A DNA stretch of 64,000 nucleotides, taken from positions 2,170,001 to 2,234,000 of the forward strand of contig JBLDXI010000054.1 of the NCBI GenBank assembly GCA_047495785.1, read 5' to 3'. The stretch's first letter is position 1. Each line of letters opens with the position of its first letter. Shown here piece after piece: positions 20,859-30,100 of the stretch. Below the pieces are notes generated by a model. The model saw only the letters and a program-made list of their open reading frames with translations. It did not search any database and was not told where the DNA came from. The position numbers were made by a program, and so were the translations under genes. Source of the stretch: Lepidodermella squamata (lineage: Eukaryota > Gastrotricha).

Positions 20859-20964
20859 TTGTTAAATAATGGAAACCAGAGGAAACCTAGGTCAATAAAA
20901 AAAATCCGACACTTCACCATGCAGTCGAAGCAATGGATGAATTGTTTCAACTTTTAACATCCTT

Positions 20965-21245
20965 GTTTATATCTCTAGAAGACGACATGGACAGGAGCAA
21001 GGCCGAAGGACATAACTTCGCTCTTGCTAGCATTGAACATTTGGCGCCGTTTGCACGCCCACGGTCGATACGGAGACTTCTGCACGGAAATAAGGTCGAG
21101 CTCCGCTTGGAGATAACGTTGGGCTAAGGGGAACTGCGGCATTTGCCAGCGACAGTCAAGTCATCAGCATACGCTTGCAGCAAAGTGCCATCCACGCTCG
21201 GTGCGGACAATAGATTAGCGGTGTACAAGATATTTCGGCTCTTAT
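20965..21245 (-). mobile_element. Scrap of the Jockey/I-type retrotransposon reverse transcriptase
   Basis: The minus strand contains LLSAPSVDGTLLQAYADDLT (about 21225-21165), matching the element at 1-730 nearly residue for residue, then a frame-broken continuation to about 20985 (a KAEGHNFA region in opposite sense). It lies in the upstream flank of copy F, replacing the place where the palindrome block would be expected. Confidence 0.75.
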
Positions 21246-21259
21246 TTTCGGTAAATTCT

Positions 21260-21880
21260 AAATTCGAAGTTTATTGTCCCTTAAGTTGTGTGACATGAAA
21301 TAAAAATAGAAATACAAAAGGCGAAAATGTCACCGCCAAACGTAAGGCTCGTGGTGGCTAGCCGAAACGCGCTTGCCAGCTTGAGCGGTAAGTAAACGTA
21401 ACTCGTTCTTCCATGTCGAGTTATGACTTATGATAGGCCAGGGTTGTCCACGAGTCGAAAAATCGAGGCCCGCGCGAGTAAATATCTCCGAAACCGTCGT
21501 CCTGTAGACAAGTTTGTGATAGGCCGGAGAGGCCAAAAATCGGCCACCCCAAATTCCAAAATTTTCTTTCTCTCACTTCTTTCGGCACACAATACGAAGA
21601 GCTAAAAAAACTGATCAAGTTAGAAGTGGAAAATGAACACACCGATACTCGACCAGGTGTGAAACGACGAGGATGTTTAAAGGGGACAGGTCGATTCCAA
21701 AAATAGCCCAGCCATTATTTCTTGAAAACCCTGTATAGCAATCACGCGAAGTTCGAAAGAATCGATTTTCGACAATCCATATCGATCGATTATCGATGTT
21801 TAGAAAATCGATTCGCCTATTCAGAAAAATTATCTTAATTTATCAAATTTATTAGAATTAGGACTTCGTGAACAAAAGGG
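21260..21880. other. Spacer without recognisable gene
   Basis: Non-coding spacer between copies F and G. It holds TCGAT-rich sequence (ATCGATTATCGAT near 21780-21800) and short ORFs with no family resemblance. No RNA gene or mobile element was recognised here. Confidence 0.4.
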
Positions 21881-21888
21881 AGAAAGAT

Positions 21889-23394
21889 TCATTGTTCATC
21901 ATTTTTTGACGGTTTTTTCTTGTTCCTTCGACTGCTGAACCAATTCCTGAGACGCCTGATACCAACGTTCACAACTGTGGAAAGATTTGTGAAGTCTGAC
22001 TGGGTTGGCCAAGACGTACGCCGAAACAGCTCTTGCATGTGTTGAAGTTGAGAACGTGTGAAAAACTTTGTCTCTCCTTTTGATCGGGCCTTTCTTGAGG
22101 ATGTGCCTCGCATGAAGTTTATTACTTTAGCCGGAGTCATGTTTGTAACCGATGCCAAGTGTTCGATCCGTTTGGCGTAGAGCCTGCACGGAATTGCGGC
22201 TTCTTTTTCGAGGATCGCAGTTTGCCAGGGCTCTAATGCCCAATTACGGCGCTCTCCGTCACCGGTGTTCAAATTACGCAACTGAGAAAGTTAAAGTCAG
22301 ATAAATTGAATGGAATACGATATAGGCTTACGTTTTCGAGAGTCACTTTGTCGCACAAGCGAGTATTCGTTTCATTTCTTCTCCTTTCAAACCAACGTGT
22401 CAGGAAAGACCTCTCGAGATTAAGAGCTTTAGCTAGCTCATCTCTACGCTGCACTGTAGGCGCTACATTCAAAGCGAATTCCTATAATTGATCACAAATT
22501 CAATTACAATGATTGAAAAACGAATAAGACATTCACATTTTCGAGAAGTTCAATCTGCTCTTCGTTTAGAGATACTTTCCGCTGAACTGGATGGTCTCGA
22601 AATCGCTGTCGACTTCCGGAAAACCACTTTTTGATGTACAGTCTTGGCAAACCTGTCTTTAGGGCCAGCTCTTCCTCTTCCGCCTTTCCCGGATAGGAAT
22701 TAGCAAGAAAAGCTCTCCTTAATATGTCGAATTGATCATCATTCACCTTACGCTTCTTAGGCTGGATTATTTTCGGGTCCCGATTACTGAGAAGCCAACG
22801 ATGAACTTTCTGTCGATTTGCGGACATTTTTCTCGCCACGGAGTAACTAAGTTTTCCTAGCGAAATGTCCTGTGTTTTCCTCCATTCTTCCAAGTGGCGG
22901 TGCAATTCTTCAATCTGCCAGCTCTTGAATTTCTCATTTGCCGGAGTTGTCTCTGCAAATGAAATTCGGCGTCGCTGATCTCGATATATTGCGAGCCCTT
23001 TAGAGCCTAATAATGCGCGTCTACCACGCGCAAACCAATAGCGAACCTTCAACTCTTGTAATCCGGTGACAGCTGCCAGTTCCTTAATATCTTTCCTTTC
23101 AGGATAGGCGTTGGCTTCGAATGCGTTGGCAAGTATTTCCTGTCTCGCTTTATTTTCTCGAGATTTAGCCCTTGCAACCGCCATGTCAGTGTCGCGACGC
23201 GAGTAGACCCAACAATAGACACGCCGCTCAGTCTCTCCGATTTCTTCTGCTAGACGTTTGCTCATTACGTAGTGTTCCTCGCTACGGTTTTTCTGCCAAT
23301 CTTCTAGCCTCTTCATCATCACTTCGAGCTGCCAAGGCTCATATCCAAGCAGTTGGCTACCCTTCTTCGGCAGTTTTTCCTTACCAACACTCAT
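21889..23394 (-). CDS. Copy G: intact seven-homeodomain protein
   Basis: Exon 1 23394-22537, exon 2 22481-22332, exon 3 22281-21889; 466 aa. Introns 55 and 50 bp (gtgaatgtc...ttatag, gtaagcc...tctcag). Module positions: 1 at 18-68, 2 at 82-127, 3 at 154-206, 4 at 214-266, 5 at 272-322 (split by intron 1 within its first helix), 6 at 350-400, 7 at 404-457. Recognition-helix cores: VYCWVYSRR, VRYWFARGR, VHRWLLSNR, IKKWFSGSR, LTRWFERRR, VINFMRGTS (module 6, core lost), LRNWFSSRR. Modules 1, 3 and 6 share the PWQ or SWQ motif in helix 1. It is likely a DNA-binding nuclear protein. Multi-homeodomain proteins are known in nematodes (ceh-100 type), but I cannot claim orthology. Confidence 0.88.
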
Positions 23395-23560
23395 TTATTA
23401 TAATGAAACCGAGGAAACCTAGGTGAGTGAAAAATGCATTTTAACCACACTTGAAACAATTAATTGCTTTAAAGTTGGGATGTATAACGTCTGGCTGCTA
23501 AGACCAAGTAATGTTGTCTGTTAATTATATCGGCGTCTAGAATTCAGCTTACGGAGAATA

Positions 23561-23574
23561 ACCGCTTGTGCGGT
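23561..23574. promoter_or_regulatory. Conserved GC palindrome upstream of copy G
   Basis: ACCGCTTGTGCGGT, 167 bp upstream of the copy G start, with the same conserved neighbours (TTCAGCTTACGGAGAATA before it, GAAAGCCAGC and ATGCGCACTTC after it). Confidence 0.42.
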
Positions 23575-23599
23575 GAAAGCCAGCACGCTCGATGCGCAC

Positions 23600-24194
23600 T
23601 TCAAAGTTGTCTCTAAAACGGATTAAAATTAGAATTAAAAATAAAAATATTTATATTATAAAAATCGAACTATTTTTAACTTAAATTTTCTTCATTTTTT
23701 TTATTTTTTTTTATATTACAATCTGTGAACCGATGTTGCTATTTTTATAGCTATAAGCAAATCGAAAAACGAAATGAACTCGCATCGGTCCACCAATGTC
23801 GTAGCCTAGCAGCCCCGAATTGCATCGGAAATATTCATTATTCACGACGCTTGCCTCGGCTGTTGGCTCGGCTAGTAACTGGCATATTGCGCAAAAAACA
23901 ACACAGAAAAAATTGGGCTCGCGCACATATGATTAATATCGATTTCACACACGAGTGCGCGCGCGATTGGTGTGTGCGCCTTTTTTGCGCCAGCCGCCTC
24001 AATGCGCGTCGCTACGGGCGACGCCACGTCGGATTGATTAAGGCACAACCGCCTTATTGTTATACACACACCATCCGTCTATTCAACTGGCCGTCGCAGG
24101 TTCCGAATCGAAGCCGTGTTTGTCGCTAGTTATCAACACTTCCTCGCCGGATATATGAAGCGCCGGGCAATTTCCGGTTGAAAATTGATTTTTA
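23600..24194. other. Spacer between the homeodomain cluster and the CNBD2-like gene
   Basis: AT-rich run at 23620-23720 (TTTTATTTTTTTTTAT), then more balanced sequence with GCGCGC tracts at 23925-23990. It probably holds the promoter and 5' UTR of the plus-strand gene that starts at 24195. No TATA box or coding exon could be assigned. Confidence 0.35.
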
Positions 24195-27100
24195 TTGAAA
24201 AAAACGCGCGCTTCAATGAAAGGCTGGTCTGGCTTTCGAGCGGCGCATGAAAGAAACAACAGCCATCATCAGTTGGATAGCTACGAGCCGCCGGCTCTTA
24301 AACAACCGCGCCGCGCTTCCTCGCCGTTTTTTAACACGCCGAAGCCAGCTGCCGTGACGGTTACACCCCGGCCGACGCCCGCTGTCGACTCCAGCAACAG
24401 CAGTTCCAGCGGCTATGTGAAATGGCAGCAGCAACAGCGGTTAAGTGATGACGTAACTGGGCTGCCAAGTATAGCAGAGCGCACAATGTCGGTGCGGCGG
24501 AAAGGTGAGCCTGTTTTTCACCAAGTATTATGTTGAGCCTCAATCCTCAATGTACATTGATTTTCTTTTCGGAATTTTTTAATTAGGAATCCAGAGCCTT
24601 TCTAAATTCAGGCTTCGAAATCTTGGTTTTCATGCCTGCATATGAACCTTGAGCCAATCAGTAAATATTTTATTGGCCACTGTCGATCTGTGTTGGAATT
24701 TTATAAATTCCAGAAAACAGCCAAAAATTATTCAGGTTTCGCGAAATATTTATTCCAAGTTCCCAAGCTCCCAGAGTTTATCAGTACAGTTGAAGTTAAT
24801 GGATTTTTGAGTCTGGATATCTGAAAATATGAACGATTAGAAGTTTGAGATTCCCAATACAATTCAGCGAACATTGAAATTATTTCAGTCGAATTCTGTC
24901 GAATCTTGGCTCAGATCTCCGAAGTCCTGTCACGAATAGTTGGAAAAAGCCAGTGAAGGCCACTTGAGGAATAAATTTCCAGCACTAATTTTCACCTCAG
25001 AACAGGCAAACCCTAAATTTACGCTCCCAGCACTAAATTTGAGTGATAAATTTTCCCAAAATGGGTTTGCAGTTTATTGTATCCATTTGAGGTTCTCATT
25101 TTTTATTTGCAGGGCTAAAATTGATTTTCGAACACTAATTATGCGTCCTGGCACTAAATTGTCCCGAGTCTTTGCGATTTTACGGCTTTTTCATATATCG
25201 ATAGATAGCCCTCCGTGAACCTGGGAATTTTATCTTGGCTAAATTGGGCCCTAAGCCAGTATGTAGAATGTTATCAAAAATAGGTTCCAAGACAGTTGAT
25301 ATCGGAAAAATCACCGATTCGTAAAATCGATAATTGGAATCGATATCGGCTTTGCAGCCTGAAGTACAACTCGTTAACTGACCGCTCATATAGCGAGAAA
25401 TATGCGTAATATGAATTTCTATAGGCTAGGTATGATAACAAACAAATTTAGATACTTGCGAAGACGTGAAACCCGAAAAGCTAACTTGGTGCAAATCTGG
25501 CGCTGGAGTCTTGCGCTTGAACCCTTAGTTGAGGTGTACACTTGGCCCGCGCCCTTCTGCTTATTTCTTAGGATATCTTGCTTAGCCGATTGCCCATTGA
25601 TCTCTGCGAATTCGCGCTATCAGTGGTTAGCTTTCCCAGTAAGACTTCTATTCAAGTACCGATATCGGTTTTTTGTATCGATTTTTCGGATATTAGCAAT
25701 GCAAAAAGCCAACATAAAAAATGTATCATCCTACTTTGAGATATCAGGTGGTGGTTATAATACAAAATATTCGGAATGTATGAGGTGACCTTTAGCGATA
25801 AAAAAATTTAATTCGAAATCGCAAAGAAAAAGGATAATTTGAAATGCTTAAATTTAGTGTTGGAACCTCTAATTTATTCGAAACTAAAGCGGAAGTTTCC
25901 GTATACAGCTCTATTTTAATGAGAAAACTTGACCAGGAATTCCCCAATGTCCTAAATTTTGAATTCCAAGACATAAATTATCAAATTTTACGGGTCATTT
26001 ATGGACATTTTCTGGCTGCATATGTATCGAGCCAAAATTACGGAAAAATCGTTTCACTCTGTTTCACTGGTGGCTTTAATTAGGTTTAGAATTCTGTGAC
26101 TTGACAATACTTCGGTCAATTTTTCTCCGGAAAAGTCATAATTTTTGTTTGTTTGTTATTTTTTTGCATATCGCGGCGTATCGAAAACAGAAAAAACACC
26201 GTACCTAGCCACGCCTAGCTACGAGCAGGCACAAGAAGCCATCCGGCGCCTATCGGCCGGAAATAGCTCGATCGGCGATCCGACGGGCGTCGTTTCACTC
26301 GCGGCGCACGCCCTGGCGGCGCGTTTCACGCACCAGGTGATGCAGCACCGAGCCAAGCTGAAATCACGCATGTCCGGCGGTCTCATCAGCGCAGCCTCAT
26401 TCGCCTCATCCATGCACGCCGGGCCTAGTCTGGCGTCCTACCGCCGCGACCCAACCCGCGTTCCGGTCCACCGCCTCTGGCTGGCCGCTGCCCATTCGAT
26501 CATCGCCTGGCTTCGGCTGTATAGACGGGCAGTTTTTATCGCCCATTCTGCGTACAATCTAAGTGATATTATGGCGCTTTCGAGTGACAACGGCAATAAC
26601 AGCGGCCAGGGTACAAGTGGCAGCGGGAAAAAAGATCAGAAAAAATCAGTCACCCGAACCGCCCTGGACGAACAGGGCAATGTTGTCAAATTCAACATGG
26701 ACAGCTTTAAATCTAACATTGTCGTAAGTTCTGCGATTTTTTTATTTAGAATTAATTTAGGAAAACAATCGGAAATTTTCTAAGGAGAAGTTACAGGTCA
26801 GCTCAATGCAGGAATCAGTTCAAGAATTGGTACACAATAATTTTTGCAATCTACATCACTCTGGATTTTTTCCAATTTTCTTGCCTGGTTTTTCAGCTAT
26901 CAATTTTTCCGGAAAATTCTACATACTGTCTATTTATTTCCAATTTTTGATTTTCGTAAATTTCAATTTTTTTATTTTTTCACTGAATTTTCTGCAATTT
27001 TTAAAATGATTGTTTTGCATATTTTTGCAGATGAAATTAACGGAAAGGGCGAAGCGTATTTTGACGAGGCACCCTAGCCACAGAACGGATGACGATATTC

Positions 27101-30100
27101 ACTATGTAAGTACCGCCTTTAATTTTGTTTACGCGTTTCCTTTCTTAATATATTTCACAATTTTTTCCTGTTTATTATTTTGATGTTTTTTCCCAGGTGA
27201 TGATTGCTCTTAAAGGTGTGCCACAAATATCAGAATTTCCGCAAACAATTCTCCGCCTTATCGTTCGATTCGGCTTTTTCGAAAGTTTCGAAGCTCGCCG
27301 CGTCCTTATTCGCCAGGGCCACACTCCAGTTGCTTTCTACTTCATCCTATACGGCGAGGGTGAGGAAAAAAACAAAACAAAAAATTGAACAGAAAAACCT
27401 GAAAGGTTTATATTTTTTGCAGTTGCCGTAGCTGTTACCGATGGGAATTCATCGATGGACCCCGCGAAATTAGCTGTTAAATTGAAGCGAGGCGAATCGT
27501 TTGGGGTAAATGTTGTTAAAATCAATGAAATTCTAGATTTCATCAATTTTTTCTGTGTTTAATTATTAATTTAATTATCCAGGAGTTAGCAATTATAACC
27601 GGTTTACCTAGACAATCGACCTGCGTGACGCTAGGTTACTGCGAAATTCTCAAACTATGGAAAGAGGTTGGTAAACAGTGACTAGACAGAGGCTGAAATC
27701 ATCTACCCTTTTGTCATTTCTATGCAGGAATACGTCAAAATCTTCAAAATAGGCGGCATGGCTAACTTCAATAACACGGAGGTGCTACAATTTCTTCGGT
27801 AATTTTTTCAAATTTTTCTAGAATTTTTACCTTGATTTTGCTTGATTTTTTCAGTGGTAGTGAGCTGATAACGGGCTGGCCGTTGGACCTGCTGAAAACC
27901 AACCCTGAGGTCATCATATTTTCCTACTTCAAAGCGGGCAGTGTTATCGTGAAAGACGTTAGGAAATCCCCCTGGCTTGTTATCCTAAAATCGGTATGAA
28001 TTCGACGAATTTGCTGAATTTTCGAGTAATTTTCTTTACTTTTAGGGCCGGGCAAATGCTGTGGCTGTGATTCCGAAACCGAAAACGACAGTTTCCGATA
28101 AATCGGGCCGGTTGAAGTTTGAGAGCGAAAAATCTGCTAGGAGAGCTCTCAGCATTTTGTTCCACCTGAGCAAGTAAGTATAGTAAATAGTAACGTTGAC
28201 ACTTCGAAAAAAATGGGCTTGAAAAGGTCTGAAAACATTGAAAAATATGGGTCATGAGACAATTTAGCCCAAGACAAAATAGCCCCGACAATATAGCCTC
28301 GACGGGCTATCCCAGTGACACATTTACCCCGGCGCTATCCCCCCGTCCCGCATCACGTGGAAAAACTGCGTGATGCTGCGGGTGGAATTTCTAACTGCTG
28401 GAAAGCCTAGACGGAAGTCAGAATGTCAGCATGAATTGCGATCCAGAGGAGAGCAATCACAGGCAAATCGCTCTTTCAAAGTTGATGACACATTGGCAGA
28501 ATGAATTGCTTTCTGCGATGTTTAAACTTGATAGCTATACTCGCGATGAATCATGTGGCCATAGGGCAACAGATCACGCGAAAACCAAAGTATTTAAAGA
28601 TAATGGCTAACACAGCGGACGATTACGGCTGTCGAATAGCCATGCAAGTCGCAGTCAACGCCGCTAATAACTTGACTGATGTCTTGCCCGATTACTATCT
28701 CGAGGCGGACTTCTACGACGAGGGAAATCAAGGTGCCAATATGGTTCGAAACTACTTCAACTTCACCAGCAAAAGCTCAATTGCCCCGATCAGTTTAGGA
28801 CCTGGCTTGAGTCCAAGTTGCGAGAAAACTGGCCCTTTCCTGCACCATTTGAAAATGACAAACGTAGCATTCGGATGCGGAGCGCCGAATCTTGTAGCTA
28901 ACCGAGTCAAGTACCCTAACGTCTACCGGGTTCGCATTCCAGGCCCGAACGTAGCTTACCTTCGAGCTGCAATTATCAAGAAGAAATCAAACTGGACTGA
29001 TGTCGCAATTCTCGCGTTTTCTGACAACAGCTTTGATGTAGGAACTGCCAAGCTATTCTTTCAACTCTGCGCTGATTCGGGCATCAAAGTACCTTGGTTC
29101 GATTTAGCCCCAAAAATTACAGATGAGCTGATCGGCTCCCTTAAAACAAGCAATGCGAGGATAATTTCAGTCGATTCGAATGATTCGAATTTTCTCATGT
29201 CTTTTTGGTGCAAGACGTACGAATTCGGCATCAAGGGACCACGATATGCATTCTTCTGCCAAACTTCCCTATTTTTCGATCCAACCAAACTAACTTTGCC
29301 TAGTGGATGCACTCTAAATATAGTTTACGAGCAGTATAAGGCAACGATTTGGCATGGGCCAATTTTATTCCCTGACAAGAGTTACGGACTAACACCGTTC
29401 GGGTATGATATCTTTGGCTTTGAGGAACGCTTCTCCGACCTGGCGAAGAAGCCAGTGGACCCCAAATCAAAGTACCATTGCCATGACGGAATGATGCAGG
29501 TGATTTTAGCTTTAGACAAAGCCGAGCGTAAATTGAGGAGTCTGAATTCGAGCCTGCAAGATTTTGACAAAGCGCCCAATCTTGTCATGAAAATCGCAAA
29601 TGAGAGTGTAGCTACTACTAATTTTATCGGTATCCGAGTAGGTCGCGCAGTTTATTCACCAAGATTGGAAATGGATTACGAGCCGCAGCTATACGGAGTC
29701 TTTACGCCCGAAAAGGGGTTAACTCAAGTTTACAGTGTTGCCCTAAATGAAAGTGCTGATTACGCTGATGTTATGGCTTACAACTTTATCGGGGATCAGC
29801 TCTACTGGCCTGGAACCCCGGACGGGGTATTGCCAAAAAATGGCTGGTCCATAAATAACTTGGCCGTAGGTGTGAAAACGGACGCTGTAATCACCCTGCA
29901 GGTTCTCGCATCCCTGAACTTCCTGTGGCTGGCTTACTGCACGATTAGATCAGTTAGGAAAATCGTCAACGATCGTGCATTGCTTCTTGCTAACATCGTT
30001 TTGATTTCTGGGTGCTTTCTTCTCTCCGTGTCTGCTGTCGCTTTCGCTGTCGAGCCGCAGGAAGAAGGAAGCTCAATTTGTTTGGTTCGTGTTGTTTTGT

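Noticed and set aside
24940-26083. Several short open frames inside intron 1 of the CNBD2-like gene
   Set aside because: AT-rich, no domain, no splice support; they lie between two exons that join in frame.
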